A DNA stretch of 50,555 nt from Campylobacteraceae bacterium (GCA_027024155.1 JALVTE010000019.1:1-50555), one strand, 5' to 3'. Positions 8,214 to 18,170 are shown, numbered from the stretch's first letter. A program made the numbers and translations. The notes: generated from the letters alone by a model not told the origin.

Positions 8214-8602
8214 TGGATAAACTGCACGATATTAAACCATTGATTGCAATTACAGATTACTCTATGTTCTTACTTATAGTAACTATTTTAATCGGTATTG
8301 TTATAGCTTTTATATTATTTAAGAAGGGGTATAATTATGCTATATCCCACTGTAAAATAGATTGTGAAAAATACTTTTTTATACAATATTCAAAAGTAGA
8401 TTGGAGCAATCCTAAAAAGGCAGCTTATGATGCAACATATTATGGAATGAGACTAGCAAGAGACAAAAGGCGTAGAGAGATTTTTAAGCAATTAAGAGTA
8501 CGATTAGATAAATATAAATATAAACAAGATTATAAAGAGGTAGATAAAGATACTCTAAATTACTACAATTTATATAAGCAGGTGTGCGATGAGTCAATTT
8601 AG
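8213..8602 (+). CDS. Small single-pass membrane protein in DUF4381 position
   Basis: A 129-residue protein with one strong membrane segment (about residues 18-37) followed by a charged cytoplasmic helix-rich region containing CKIDCEKYFF. In many Bat operons a short DUF4381-type protein sits exactly here, between DUF58 and BatA; the length and topology match, though the sequence is too diverged for me to be certain. It overlaps DUF58 by one base and batA by 14 bases. The role is unknown. Confidence 0.75.
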   Translation: MDKLHDIKPLIAITDYSMFLLIVTILIGIVIAFILFKKGYNYAISHCKIDCEKYFFIQYSKVDWSNPKKAAYDATYYGMRLARDKRRREIFKQLRVRLDKYKYKQDYKEVDKDTLNYYNLYKQVCDESI

Positions 8603-9512
8603 TTTTGAATTTCCATACGCTTTTTTATTGTTACCAATATTTGCATTTTGTATAGTAAAGTGCCCTGCTAAGAGTTTGAGTATATATTTGCCATATATAA
8701 ATGTATTAATTGGTAAAAAATCTTTAAAGAGTAGATGGTTAGATTTTATAAAATGGGGTGCTGTTGTATCTATTATTATAGCTTTGGCTTCACCAGTTAG
8801 AGTTACCGAGTATAAAAATGTAAAAAAAGAGGGTAGAGATATAATGTTGATTATAGACTCTAGTAAATCTATGTTAGATAGAGGCTTTGATATCAATAAT
8901 CCTACAAAAAGTAAATTTTCACTTGTAACAGATGTTGTAGATAATTTTATAAAAGAGAGAAAAAACGATAGAATCGGTTTAATAAATTTTGCAAGTAGTG
9001 TATTTATTGCCTCTCCTTTAACTTTTGATAAAAACTATCTGTTAGATATATTACATAAACAAAAAGTGGGAATTGCTGGTAAAAGAACAGCTATTTATGA
9101 TGCCTTGTTGCAAGGACTTTATGTAATCCATAAATCAGAAGCAAAAAGTAAAACAGTAATATTGCTAACTGATGGTATCGATAATATGAGTAGTATTAAA
9201 TTTACAGATATAGTAAACTTTGTAAAGAGGGTGGGTGTTAAATTATATACTATAGGTATTGGTAGCGATAAAGATTTAGAGATATCGAAACTAAAAGCTT
9301 TGGCAAATGCTGGGGGTGGTAAGTTTTTTATGGCTACTAATAACGAAGCATTAAAAAAGATTTATAAAGCTATAGATAAAAGTGAAGCAACTAAAATAAA
9401 GAGTACAAGTTATAAAGTGTATAAATACTATTACTATTTTCCATTAATGATTACAATAATTTTACTTTTAATTTATGTATATTTTAAAAGTGTTAAAGGA
9501 GTTGCTAAATGA
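8589..9512 (+). CDS. batA: BatA, vWA-domain membrane protein
   Basis: A 307-residue protein with N-terminal membrane segments (about 10-22 and 54-70), a von Willebrand A domain with a complete MIDAS (DSSKS near residue 96, KRTAIYD, LLTDGIDN), and a C-terminal membrane helix (about 278-300). The architecture is that of BatA, named for Bacteroides aerotolerance; the domain should bind a divalent metal and protein partners in the periplasm or at the membrane. It overlaps batB by four bases. Confidence 0.9.
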   Translation: MSQFSFEFPYAFLLLPIFAFCIVKCPAKSLSIYLPYINVLIGKKSLKSRWLDFIKWGAVVSIIIALASPVRVTEYKNVKKEGRDIMLIIDSSKSMLDRGFDINNPTKSKFSLVTDVVDNFIKERKNDRIGLINFASSVFIASPLTFDKNYLLDILHKQKVGIAGKRTAIYDALLQGLYVIHKSEAKSKTVILLTDGIDNMSSIKFTDIVNFVKRVGVKLYTIGIGSDKDLEISKLKALANAGGGKFFMATNNEALKKIYKAIDKSEATKIKSTSYKVYKYYYYFPLMITIILLLIYVYFKSVKGVAK

Positions 9513-10507
9513 GTTTTGCAAATCCGTATATGTTTTTTATTTTAATTATTCCATTTACAATATTTGTTTTACTGGTTTTAACTAACAAAGAGGGTATAGA
9601 GAGGGTTTTCTCTCCAAAAGTGTTAGAGCGTATTAAAGTTGAAGGTAGTGGTTTAAGTAATCGTGTAAGAAATAGTATACTATTTTTAGCAATATTTTTT
9701 ATGATAATAGCAATGAGTGAACCATATATTGATAAGGGTGAGACAAGGGTTAAATTAAGTGGATTAGAAATAGTAGTTGCACTTGATATATCTGCCTCTA
9801 TGAGAGTTAAAGATAGATATCCTAATAGGTTACAATTTGCAAAGAAAAAAATAAAAAGCTTATTAAAAGATTTACCAAAAGATGAAGTTATGTTACTTAC
9901 TTTTGCAGATAGAGTATTTCTGTTATCACCATTTACAAGTGATAAAGAGACTTTAGATAGTGTCCTAGATGGAGTTAGCGATAACTATATATTAAATTAT
10001 ACAAACTTTAAAGGTTTAGCAAAAGCTCTAAAGCATATTTTTAAAAATAAAAAACAAAAAATAGCCGTTATTGTGAGTGATGGTGGTAATAAAGATGAGC
10101 TTAAATATTTAGAAAAAGTTATAAAAGAAGAGGGTATTAAGCTATATGCTATCTTGATTGGAACCGATGAAGGTGGAACTCTTATTGATGATAAGGGTAA
10201 AGCTATTTTGAAAAATGATGAAGTTGTAGTTAGCAAGGTTAATAGATACTTAGGAGAGATTGCAAAGAGAAGTGGTGGAGCGTATATAGTTGCAGATTAT
10301 AACGATGATATAGCGAGTTTGGCTAAAAAAATAAAAATAGATAATAATGGCATTAGAAGTGGAAAGAGTATTGAAATACCTCAGAAGGTTGAGCTATTTT
10401 ACTACCCACTTGTATTATCTGTGATATTGCTACTGCTATCTTTTATATCTACACCCAAACCTGAAGATATGAGAATTAACCTTAAAGGCTTTAAAAATGC
10501 TAAATAG
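9509..10507 (+). CDS. batB: BatB, vWA-domain membrane protein
   Basis: A 332-residue relative of BatA with two N-terminal membrane segments, a vWA domain with MIDAS residues DISAS (about 90-95) and IVSDGGN, and a C-terminal membrane helix (about 294-312). It starts four bases inside batA and ends eleven bases inside batC. BatA and BatB are thought to work as a pair with BatC's TPR region. Confidence 0.9.
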   Translation: MSFANPYMFFILIIPFTIFVLLVLTNKEGIERVFSPKVLERIKVEGSGLSNRVRNSILFLAIFFMIIAMSEPYIDKGETRVKLSGLEIVVALDISASMRVKDRYPNRLQFAKKKIKSLLKDLPKDEVMLLTFADRVFLLSPFTSDKETLDSVLDGVSDNYILNYTNFKGLAKALKHIFKNKKQKIAVIVSDGGNKDELKYLEKVIKEEGIKLYAILIGTDEGGTLIDDKGKAILKNDEVVVSKVNRYLGEIAKRSGGAYIVADYNDDIASLAKKIKIDNNGIRSGKSIEIPQKVELFYYPLVLSVILLLLSFISTPKPEDMRINLKGFKNAK

Positions 10508-11153
10508 AGTCTTATTTATAATTGCTATATTCAGTATTGTTTTAAATGCTGGTTTATTTGATTTTGTAAAGTTATCTAAAGCTGAAAAATTATACAACAA
10601 GGGTGATTATAATGATTCAGCTAAGATGCTTGAGAATTTTGGTATTGATGGCAATATATATAGATATGATATGGCAAATACGCTCTATAAAGCAGGTAGA
10701 TATAAAGAGGCTATAAAGTATTACAAAAGAGCCTTTGGAAATGGTGTTGATGAGTTAAATAGAGTATATAATTTGGGAAATTGTTACTTTAAATTACAAG
10801 ATTATAAAAATGCAATATTGGCTTATAAAACAGCTTTAAAAATTAGAGATGATAAAGATGTAGAAGCAAATTTGGCTCTAGCGATAAAAAAATCTAAAGA
10901 GCCTAAAAATCGACCTAAAAAAGATAAAAAGCAAAAGAAGAAAAAAGAGAAAAATGGTAAATCTAAAAAGAAAAATAAGAAAAAATTATCTAAAAAAGAG
11001 TTAAGAAAACTAAGAGAATTAGCAAAGAAAAAGCTATTAGATAAAGAGTTAAAAAAGATGTTGAAAGATAGTTTAAAAGAGCGTAAAGTTGAAGTTTTAA
11101 TGTATAGAGTAAAAGAGGGTGATACTAAAGATGAACCTGTAAATCCATGGTAG
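10497..11153 (+). CDS. batC: BatC, TPR protein with lysine-rich tail
   Basis: The 218-residue product has a signal peptide or anchor (residues 1-18), two to three TPR units (about 30-125, with AGRYKEAIKYYKRAF and LQDYKNAILAYKTAL), and an extremely lysine-rich region (about 136-195) that is probably helical or disordered. BatC proteins share the TPR plus low-complexity layout. It sits between batB and batD, with a GGAG-containing gap of ten bases before batD. The basic tail may bind acidic surfaces, but no function can be read from it. Confidence 0.85.
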   Translation: MLNRVLFIIAIFSIVLNAGLFDFVKLSKAEKLYNKGDYNDSAKMLENFGIDGNIYRYDMANTLYKAGRYKEAIKYYKRAFGNGVDELNRVYNLGNCYFKLQDYKNAILAYKTALKIRDDKDVEANLALAIKKSKEPKNRPKKDKKQKKKKEKNGKSKKKNKKKLSKKELRKLRELAKKKLLDKELKKMLKDSLKERKVEVLMYRVKEGDTKDEPVNPW

Positions 11154-11163
11154 GAGATAAGAG

Positions 11164-12768
11164 ATGAATAGAGTATATAAACTGTTGATAATAGCTGTAG
11201 TTTTTACATTAGGGGTGTCGGCAGAGATGCCAAATGTATTACTTAAAACAGATAAAAGTACAATAAAAGCAGGGCAAGAATTGAAGGTTGTTTTAGGAGT
11301 ACAAACATTAAAAGATGCAAAAGTAAAATTACCAAATATAAAAGATATAGCTGGATATGGAATTAAAAGTAAAAGAGTCTCTACAGCTGTTACTAAAATA
11401 ACAGGTAAAGATGTTTTAACAAGAGCTTTATCTTATGCAATTACACCAACAAAAAGCTTTACAATTAAACCCTATAGCATAGTTATTAATGGTAAAACTT
11501 ATAAAACAAATAGTGTTAAAGTTACAGTTAAAAGTGTGCCAAAAGATAAAAAAAATAGTGATGGTTTTATCTTTAAAATGAGTAGTTCTAAAAAGGCTAT
11601 AGTAGTTGGGGAACCTTTTCTTGTTAGTGTTGAGCTTATAGAGCCTGTTGATGTTAGCAGTGCAGATTTAAAATATACACCACCAAATTTTAAAGGCTTT
11701 AAAGTTATGCCTTTAGGTGATGGAGATATTACAGAAAAGGGAAACACTGTTGTGCGTTCTTTAAAGTATTTACTAACTCCTAAAAGGTCAGGTAAATTTA
11801 TTATATCTCCTGCAAAGGCAAAAATTGGAATGCAGATGACACCACAAGCGCAAAGTCCATTTGGATTTTTTGGTGCAGATATTCATTGGAAAAATATATC
11901 TTCTAATAGTTTAACCATAAAGGTATATAAACAACCAAATGGAGTAGAGTTAATAGGTGATTATACTTTAAAAGCATTTGTAGATAAAAGTAGAGTAAAA
12001 GCTTCTAAACCTGTAACTTATACAATAAAGATAGAGGGTGAGGGTAGTTTGGATGATTTTGAAGATATTAAAATAGATATTCCAAATGTTACTCAATATA
12101 GTAAAGATTCAAAGATAGACCATAGATTTGAAAATAGTAAAGTATATACTGTATATAAAAAAGAGTATGTTTTTATTGCTAAAAATAGTTATACTATACC
12201 AGAAATTGTACTAAAAGCATATAGTCCTATTAAACATAGAATTTATACTTTAAAAGCTAATGCAATTCATATTAAGATAGAAAAAACAAAGAGTATTAGT
12301 TCTTTATTAAGTAGTCAAAATAGTTCTACTAAAGAGAATAATAAGATAGAAGTTGCATCTACGGCAGTTGTTAATAGTAATAGAGTTAATAAAGCTAAGC
12401 AAAATATACAAAACAATAAAATAGAGAATATACTTTTTGATAAAGAGTACTATAAACGGAAGTATAGCAAATATATTTCTGGTATACAAAATATATTAAT
12501 TGCTCTATTTATAGGTTTATTATTAGGTATCGTTATTGGTATATTTATGCCAAAAATATTCAATGGTAAAAAAGCTAAAAAAGCTAATAAACTATATGGT
12601 AGCTATAAAGAGGCAATGCATATACTTTATCCTCATATAGATGAAGATAAAAAAATAGAAGAGATGGTAAAATTTTTATATGAAGTAACAAATGGCAATA
12701 AAGAGATTGTAATAAATGATAAAGTCTTAAATAAAATGGTTAAAAAGGTTATGAAAAAGAATAAGTAG
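11164..12768 (+). CDS. batD: BatD-like protein
   Basis: A 534-residue exported protein with a signal peptide (about 1-20), several Ig-like beta domains (about 22-380; LKTDKSTIKAGQELKV and SYAITPTKSFTIKPYSI are typical BatD repeats), a low-complexity Ser/Asn linker (about 375-420) and one membrane helix (about 443-465) before a short cytoplasmic tail. It closes the Bat operon. The family is thought to support the BatA/BatB complex in the envelope; the molecular job is not settled. Confidence 0.88.
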   Translation: MNRVYKLLIIAVVFTLGVSAEMPNVLLKTDKSTIKAGQELKVVLGVQTLKDAKVKLPNIKDIAGYGIKSKRVSTAVTKITGKDVLTRALSYAITPTKSFTIKPYSIVINGKTYKTNSVKVTVKSVPKDKKNSDGFIFKMSSSKKAIVVGEPFLVSVELIEPVDVSSADLKYTPPNFKGFKVMPLGDGDITEKGNTVVRSLKYLLTPKRSGKFIISPAKAKIGMQMTPQAQSPFGFFGADIHWKNISSNSLTIKVYKQPNGVELIGDYTLKAFVDKSRVKASKPVTYTIKIEGEGSLDDFEDIKIDIPNVTQYSKDSKIDHRFENSKVYTVYKKEYVFIAKNSYTIPEIVLKAYSPIKHRIYTLKANAIHIKIEKTKSISSLLSSQNSSTKENNKIEVASTAVVNSNRVNKAKQNIQNNKIENILFDKEYYKRKYSKYISGIQNILIALFIGLLLGIVIGIFMPKIFNGKKAKKANKLYGSYKEAMHILYPHIDEDKKIEEMVKFLYEVTNGNKEIVINDKVLNKMVKKVMKKNK

Positions 12769-12914
12769 TTTCTAATACAGGTTGGAGCGTAGGGTATCTC
12801 CTAATCTGTAGAAAAATGATAATTTAATATCTTTTTTTAGCTATAGTTTTTGGTATTGATTTTGTAGTGGTACACCCTTGTGTCTATCCTAAATATCGTA
12901 AACAAAAAGATTAT

Positions 12915-13757
12915 TTATAAAATATCATGTAATTTATTGGCGTTTAGAATCCAGCTTCTTAACTCTTCCCACTCTTCATTTTCTACTAACTCTTGGAATT
13001 TTGCTAATTCGCTGTTTATACTAGCTACTGCATCAAGTAAATTTTCTTTATTTTGTTTAAATACATCTAGCCACATATTAGGTGAACTTTTAGCAATACG
13101 GCTCATATCTTTAAAGCCTCCGCCTGCCATAGCTAAAATACTTTTAGGATTTTGTTGTGCCATTACAGCATTTGCTAAAGAGAAGCTAACAGCATGTGGC
13201 ATATGTGAAATATAAGCAGCATTTCTATCGTGCTCTTTTGCTCCCATATAGAAAATTTTCATACCCAATTCTCTAAATAGGTTTTTAGCTAATTTCAAAT
13301 GCTTAGGGTCGTTATCTTCTGTATCACAAAGTACAACTACTTTACCTCTGTATAGCTTTCTATCGGCTGCAGTTGGTCCAAATTTTTCTGTTCCTGTCAT
13401 TGGGTGAGCTGCCACAAAGTTTGCTCGTATCTCTTTTGGAATAGCTTTTATAATTAACTCTTTTGTACTTCCAAAGTCTATAACGGTAGTATGCTCAGAT
13501 ATATCTTTTAACTGGGGAATAACTTTAAGCATTGCATTTACAGGGATGGTTAAAATTATTAAATCTAAATCTAATAAATCATTAATATCATCTGTAATTC
13601 TATCTGCAATTTTTAGCTCTAACGCCTCTAGGCAGTGTTGGTCGTTGTGGTCTATTCCTACTATTTCTAACTTTTCACCCTTGTTTTTATAGAGTTTTTT
13701 TAAAGCTAGGGCAAAAGAGCCACCCATTAAGCCTAAACCTATAATTCCAACTTTCAT
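12915..13757 (-). CDS. tyrA: Prephenate dehydrogenase
   Basis: A 280-residue enzyme of tyrosine synthesis that converts prephenate to 4-hydroxyphenylpyruvate with NAD(P)+. The N-terminal Rossmann motif IGLGLMGGSFALAL (residues 5-18) and the substrate-site segment AAHPMTGTEKFG are visible, and the length is normal for a monofunctional TyrA without ACT or mutase domains. It lies one base downstream of the Bpt gene on the same strand. Confidence 0.92.
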   Translation of the reverse strand: MKVGIIGLGLMGGSFALALKKLYKNKGEKLEIVGIDHNDQHCLEALELKIADRITDDINDLLDLDLIILTIPVNAMLKVIPQLKDISEHTTVIDFGSTKELIIKAIPKEIRANFVAAHPMTGTEKFGPTAADRKLYRGKVVVLCDTEDNDPKHLKLAKNLFRELGMKIFYMGAKEHDRNAAYISHMPHAVSFSLANAVMAQQNPKSILAMAGGGFKDMSRIAKSSPNMWLDVFKQNKENLLDAVASINSELAKFQELVENEEWEELRSWILNANKLHDIL

Positions 13758-13758
13758 A

Positions 13759-14517
13759 CTATTCTTCTCCTTTATACTCTACCCAAGTTGCTTCTTCATT
13801 TAAATTTGGAAAGCCATCTAAAATTTGCAATGGTTTAAAGTTTTGTTTATATTCAAAAGCTTTACAGCCATCTACCCAATAGCCTAAATAAATCCAATTT
13901 AAGCCTAACTCTTTGGCAATATCTATCTGTTTTATTAAAGAGTATGTACCTAATGAATAGCGTGCATAATCTGGGTCATAAAAGAAATAGATAGAACTTA
14001 TGCCATCTTCTATAATATCTATCAAATCTACGCCAACTAATTTGTTATCTATAAAATAGAGTACCTCTTTCCCAAAATTGTATGGACCTTCGGCAAAATT
14101 TTCTAAGTACTCTTTTGGTGTTATTCCTCCACCTCTCCAGCCATCTTTTTCTCGTTTCCAAGCGTGGTACTTATTGTATAAATCAAGATGTTGTGGTGTT
14201 ACAGTTGGCTTTTGAATTACAATTTTTGTCTCTCTGTTTCTATTGATTGCTTTTCTTTGCGACTTAGATGGTTTAAAGTTTTTTGCATCTACTCTTAAGC
14301 TTTTACACTCATTACAGCCCTGACATATTGGATAGAAGTAGTACTTTCCAAATCGTCGCCAGCCTCTCTGAACGACTGTTGTATTAAATTTTGCATTAGA
14401 GTTGAATACATATTTATAATTCATTCTTACACTTCTACCCTTTAAATAGGCACAATCGTAATCTAATGTACAAAAATCTGTTGATGGTGGATTTAATTTA
14501 CTGTTTTCGCTCTTCAT
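13759..14517 (-). CDS. bpt: Aspartate/glutamate leucyltransferase (Ate/Bpt)
   Basis: A 252-residue tRNA-dependent aminoacyltransferase of the N-end rule pathway that adds Leu to proteins with N-terminal Asp or Glu. The N-terminal cysteine-bearing region (YPICQGCNECKSLRV, about 80-95), the GNAT-like core and ending of normal length fit the Bpt family. Adaptors such as ClpS would then deliver such proteins to ClpAP; they are outside this window. It is transcribed away from the methyltransferase gene at 14568. Confidence 0.92.
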   Translation of the reverse strand: MKSENSKLNPPSTDFCTLDYDCAYLKGRSVRMNYKYVFNSNAKFNTTVVQRGWRRFGKYYFYPICQGCNECKSLRVDAKNFKPSKSQRKAINRNRETKIVIQKPTVTPQHLDLYNKYHAWKREKDGWRGGGITPKEYLENFAEGPYNFGKEVLYFIDNKLVGVDLIDIIEDGISSIYFFYDPDYARYSLGTYSLIKQIDIAKELGLNWIYLGYWVDGCKAFEYKQNFKPLQILDGFPNLNEEATWVEYKGEE

Positions 14518-14541
14518 ATCGCGATTGTATCAAAAAGTTGG

Positions 14542-14547
14542 TATAAT
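14542..14547 (+). promoter_or_regulatory. -10 box upstream of the methyltransferase operon
   Basis: A perfect TATAAT lies 20 bases before the ATG at 14568. No good -35 is visible, which is usual for Campylobacterota vegetative promoters. It would drive 14568-17673. Confidence 0.5.
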
Positions 14548-14567
14548 TCGGTTAAAAAAGATAACAC

Positions 14568-15272
14568 ATGAAGTTGTTTTTATATCAATCTCCCGATGGT
14601 TACTGTTACAATAGCGATTCGATATTTCTATATGCATTTGCAAAAGAGTTTAAAATACGCGGTAATGTTTTAGATATTGGTTGTGGTGTTGGGGTTATTA
14701 GTTCACTTTTAGCTAAAGATTTTAAAGCAAACTACTATGCAGTAGAGAAGCAAGAGCAGATGTACAATTATGCAGTAAAAAATTTTGAAATTAATGGTTT
14801 TAGTGTTGATATTCAAAATAGAACCCTGCAAGAGTATAAGCCCGATGTAACATTTGATTTTATTGTGTCAAATCCACCCTTTTATAAAGTAGACAATAAC
14901 CAAAGCCCTAATATGTCTAAAAATATTGCAAGATACGAGCACCATTTGCCTCTAAGTTTACTTATAGCTAAGAGTGCTAAAATGTTAAAGCAGAGAGGCT
15001 ATTTTATATTTTGCTACGATGCTTGGCAGATAGATGATATAATGAGTGAGTTAAAGGGTTGCAATCTTCAGCCAGAATTTGTAAGATTTGTTCATCCAAA
15101 AGCTAGCAAAGAGGCAAAAATTGTTATGATAGCAGCTAGAAAAGGCTCTAAGGCAAAGTGTAAAATTATGCCACCTTTGATTGTTTTTAATGAAGATGGT
15201 ATATATACAGCAGAGGCAAGCCGTGCATTTAAAAATGCAAATACACACTCTATAAAGGCTATTAGTGATTAA
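14568..15272 (+). CDS. TrmN6-like SAM-dependent methyltransferase
   Basis: A 234-residue class I methyltransferase: motif I LDIGCGVGVISSLLA (about 37-51) and the N6-adenine-type catalytic motif SNPPFY (about 103-108). It resembles YfiC/TrmN6, which methylates A37 of tRNA1(Val); other N6 or RNA targets cannot be excluded. It is the first gene of an operon, and the next gene starts eight bases before its stop. Confidence 0.8.
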   Translation: MKLFLYQSPDGYCYNSDSIFLYAFAKEFKIRGNVLDIGCGVGVISSLLAKDFKANYYAVEKQEQMYNYAVKNFEINGFSVDIQNRTLQEYKPDVTFDFIVSNPPFYKVDNNQSPNMSKNIARYEHHLPLSLLIAKSAKMLKQRGYFIFCYDAWQIDDIMSELKGCNLQPEFVRFVHPKASKEAKIVMIAARKGSKAKCKIMPPLIVFNEDGIYTAEASRAFKNANTHSIKAISD

Positions 15273-15648
15273 AAAAGAGGGATATAACTTTTGTTTTGAT
15301 TCATCTGCATGTGCCAGTTGTGGTGGGGCATGCTGTATTGGAGAGAGTGGTTATATTTGGGTAAATTACCCAGAGATAGAAGCGATGGCTGAGCATCTTA
15401 AAATGAGTATAGAAGAGTTTGCAAAAACTTATCTTATAAGAGCAAAAAATCGCTACTCTCTAAAAGAGTATTTTTGTGAAGAGTTGGGTTATGCTTGCAT
15501 ATTTTTTGATAAAAATAAGAGAATGTGTAGCATATACGAAGTGAGACCAAAGCAGTGTAGAACTTTTCCTTTTTGGGAACAGTTTAAAGGCGATACAAAA
15601 GAGTTAATAAAAGAGTGTCCAGGAGTAATATTAAATGAAAACAGTTAA
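15265..15648 (+). CDS. YkgJ-type cysteine-cluster protein (UPF0153)
   Basis: The 127-residue product has the Cys pattern CASCGGACC near the N-terminus and CSIYEVRPKQCRTFPFWE later, the mark of the YkgJ/UPF0153 family, thought to bind a zinc or iron-sulfur centre. The start is a GTG inside the end of the preceding gene; translation coupling explains the weak ribosome site. Function unknown. Confidence 0.85.
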   Translation: MIKKEGYNFCFDSSACASCGGACCIGESGYIWVNYPEIEAMAEHLKMSIEEFAKTYLIRAKNRYSLKEYFCEELGYACIFFDKNKRMCSIYEVRPKQCRTFPFWEQFKGDTKELIKECPGVILNENS

Positions 15649-16870
15649 ATACATATTTGTAGCTTTATTGCTTAGTAGTTTTGTCTATGCAGGTAATAAA
15701 CAGAACCAAAATGAAGATGCATTGATAATGAAAGCATTAGTCTATGCCAATAGTAATCCAAAAGAGGCAGCCCAAACTTGGAAAAAACTATTTGAATTAA
15801 CAAATAATGAAAAATATTTAGTAGAGTACTTTTACTCTTCTTTAGCGTATAGAGATATTAAAGATGTTATAAAAGAGTTAAAAGTTGTGCTTAGTAAAAA
15901 GAAGAGTAAAGAGCTTTATGAACTCTTGGGTGGGCTATACTCTAAAGATGGCAATACTGATGGTGTTATCGAAGTAATAGAAGATATGTCAGATAAAGAT
16001 ATAGAGTCTATGTATGAGTTGGCATATCTATACTCTTTAAAAGGAGATGATAATAAATCTCTTAGTATATATAGAAAATTGTATAAAAAAGAGCATAACT
16101 GGAAAAGTTTAAAAGGTGTAATTTCTATTCTTTATAAACAAAAAAAGGAGAAAGAGGCTTCAGATTTATTATGGAAAGCTATACAAAAAGATAAATTACC
16201 AACAGAAGCGTATATGGTATATGCAGGTTTTTTAAACTTAACAAAAGATAGTAATAAAGCTATATATATTTTTAAAAAACTATACTCTAAAACAAAAGAT
16301 AAAAAGTATATTAAACAGTTAATTAGTTTATACCTTTATAAAAAAGATTACAATGACCTTATAAAACTATTAGAGCAGACACACTATGATGATAGTCTTT
16401 TATATGAATTGTATATTTCCAGAAAAGAGATTGTAAAAGCATATAAACTATTAGATGGTTTATATAAAGAGAGTAAAAATCCTAAATGGATTGGTGAAAA
16501 AGCTATATTAACTTATGAAATTGCAAGTAGTTATAATTCTGTAGATAAAAAAGTTTTAAAAAGAATGTCTAATCTATTCGATAAAGCATTTAAATTAGGT
16601 TTAAAAGGAGCTATGTATTACAATTATTACGGTTATACTTTAATAGATTACGATTATGAATTGAACAAAGGTATAGAGTATGTTAAAAAAGCTGTAGCAA
16701 TAGATTCTAAAAATATTTTTTATTTGGATTCATTGGCATGGGGTTATTATAAACTTGGTAAGTGCACAGAGGCTAAAAAAGTTGCAACAGATATGTTGAA
16801 ATTAGGTCAAATTAAAGAAGAAGATATTTTAGAGCATATTAAAAAAATAGAGAATTGTAAGGATAAATAG
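15635..16870 (+). CDS. Exported TPR-repeat protein
   Basis: A 411-residue protein with a signal peptide ([19 protein letters not shown]) and helical repeats through its length: TPR-like units are clear around residues 60-200 and again near 325-395 ([21 protein letters not shown]). It probably mediates protein contacts in the periplasm or at the outer membrane. It overlaps the cysteine-cluster gene by 14 bases and trpC by one base, so it belongs to the same transcript. No specific partner is evident. Confidence 0.8.
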   Translation: MKTVKYIFVALLLSSFVYAGNKQNQNEDALIMKALVYANSNPKEAAQTWKKLFELTNNEKYLVEYFYSSLAYRDIKDVIKELKVVLSKKKSKELYELLGGLYSKDGNTDGVIEVIEDMSDKDIESMYELAYLYSLKGDDNKSLSIYRKLYKKEHNWKSLKGVISILYKQKKEKEASDLLWKAIQKDKLPTEAYMVYAGFLNLTKDSNKAIYIFKKLYSKTKDKKYIKQLISLYLYKKDYNDLIKLLEQTHYDDSLLYELYISRKEIVKAYKLLDGLYKESKNPKWIGEKAILTYEIASSYNSVDKKVLKRMSNLFDKAFKLGLKGAMYYNYYGYTLIDYDYELNKGIEYVKKAVAIDSKNIFYLDSLAWGYYKLGKCTEAKKVATDMLKLGQIKEEDILEHIKKIENCKDK

Positions 16871-17673
16871 TGGCAGATATTTTAGATGAAATTATAAGAA
16901 AAACAAAAGAAGATTTAGAGAAGAGAAAAGTTGATTTTCCAGCAGAGTGGTTAGGGCGTTCACTATCGTTTAACCCATTTATTCCACGAGATGTTATGGG
17001 GGCGCTAAAATCTACAGAAGATAATCCATATAGAATAATTGCAGAGGTTAAAAAAGCTAGCCCATCAAAAGGGATTATTCGCGAAGATTTTGACCCAATG
17101 ACAATAGCACAAGCTTACGAAAATGGCGGTGCAGATGCACTATCTATACTTACAGAGCCACACTGGTTTAAAGGCAGTACAGAGTATTTAGGAATGGTTA
17201 GACGCTATGTAAGTATTCCACTTTTAAGAAAAGATTTTATTATCGATAAATACCAAATATTAGAGGCTTTAGTTTATGGTGCAGATTACATTTTATTAAT
17301 TGCAAAAGCACTTAGCCGTAAAGAGTTAAAAGAGTTAAAAGAGTACGCTCACCATTTAGGCTTAGAGGTTTTAGTAGAGGTTCACGATAAAAAAGATTTA
17401 GTAAAAGCAATCTTTGCAGGTGCCAACATTATTGGCATAAACCATAGAAACTTAGAGACTTTCGAGATGGATATGCAATTAAGCCACAAATTAATACCGC
17501 TAATACCAAACTCTAAAATAATAGTAGCCGAAAGTGGAATAAACGACCACGAAACAGTAGTAGAGCTAAGCCGTGTAGGAGCCGACGCCTTCTTAGTAGG
17601 CGAGCATTTTATGCGTCAAGATAATATTACAGAAGCTATAGAGAAGTTGAAGTTTGGGAAGGTTAGGGGTTAG
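16870..17673 (+). CDS. trpC: Indole-3-glycerol phosphate synthase
   Basis: A 267-residue TIM-barrel enzyme of tryptophan synthesis that closes the indole ring. The signature [21 protein letters not shown] (split as [11 protein letters not shown] and IREDFDP, about 58-77), LLRKDFIID and the phosphate-binding end VAESGI…[12 protein letters not shown] are all present. Translation begins at GTG, overlapping the TPR gene stop by one base. Other trp genes are not here, so the pathway is dispersed, as in many Campylobacterota. Confidence 0.95.
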   Translation: MADILDEIIRKTKEDLEKRKVDFPAEWLGRSLSFNPFIPRDVMGALKSTEDNPYRIIAEVKKASPSKGIIREDFDPMTIAQAYENGGADALSILTEPHWFKGSTEYLGMVRRYVSIPLLRKDFIIDKYQILEALVYGADYILLIAKALSRKELKELKEYAHHLGLEVLVEVHDKKDLVKAIFAGANIIGINHRNLETFEMDMQLSHKLIPLIPNSKIIVAESGINDHETVVELSRVGADAFLVGEHFMRQDNITEAIEKLKFGKVRG

Positions 17674-17717
17674 TGGGTAGTGCTTTTAGAAAGTTTTAGA
17701 TAGAATAGGATTATTTA

Positions 17718-18143
17718 GTGGCAAGTGTTAGATGGGCAGATTTATATAGATGGTCTTTAGTAGAAGTTGAATTTGGAACACCTAAAAAAGATATTGTAGA
17801 TAAGGATTGCGCTGATATAAATAGAGATTATGTATATGGCATAAATTCTAATAATGAATTTTCTTATAGACATATGGCTATTGTTATTTCAAAAAATATA
17901 CGCAATAGTAGTGTTACTGTTGTTCCTTTGACAGAAGCTAAAGAAGGAGATATGGATAATATATCGAGAATTGTTTTAGAACATAGAAAATATAGAAAAT
18001 TTTTATATAAAGATACTTCAATACTTATTGATAATATTACAACTATTGAAAAGAGAGTTAGAATTAAAAGAATAATTTTATCTTGGATACCAAAACCATT
18101 AAGAAGAAAAATACAAAAATCTATGCTACATAGCTTTAAATAG
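17718..18143 (+). CDS. PemK/MazF-like protein, orphan
   Basis: A 141-residue protein with PemK/MazF-like features: RHMAIVISKN, VTVVPLTEAK, and a C-terminal half SILIDNITTIEKRVRIKRI that matches the strand-helix end of the fold. Such proteins are usually ribosome-dependent or free mRNA endonucleases paired with an antitoxin. No antitoxin gene is present before it (44-base gap after trpC) or after it. The GTG start has AATAGGA eight bases before it. It may be a lone toxin-like protein, a domesticated one, or have its antitoxin elsewhere. Confidence 0.65.
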   Translation: MASVRWADLYRWSLVEVEFGTPKKDIVDKDCADINRDYVYGINSNNEFSYRHMAIVISKNIRNSSVTVVPLTEAKEGDMDNISRIVLEHRKYRKFLYKDTSILIDNITTIEKRVRIKRIILSWIPKPLRRKIQKSMLHSFK

Positions 18144-18145
18144 AT

Positions 18146-18170
18146 AGCTCCATTTTAAAAAAATGGAGCT
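18146..18170. terminator. Hairpin after the PemK-like gene
   Basis: A perfect 11-base stem (AGCTCCATTTT / AAAATGGAGCT) with a three-base A loop, three bases after the stop. No T-run follows on the plus strand, so termination may be factor-aided. A smaller stem TGACCC/GGGTCA follows at 18173-18187. Confidence 0.6.
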
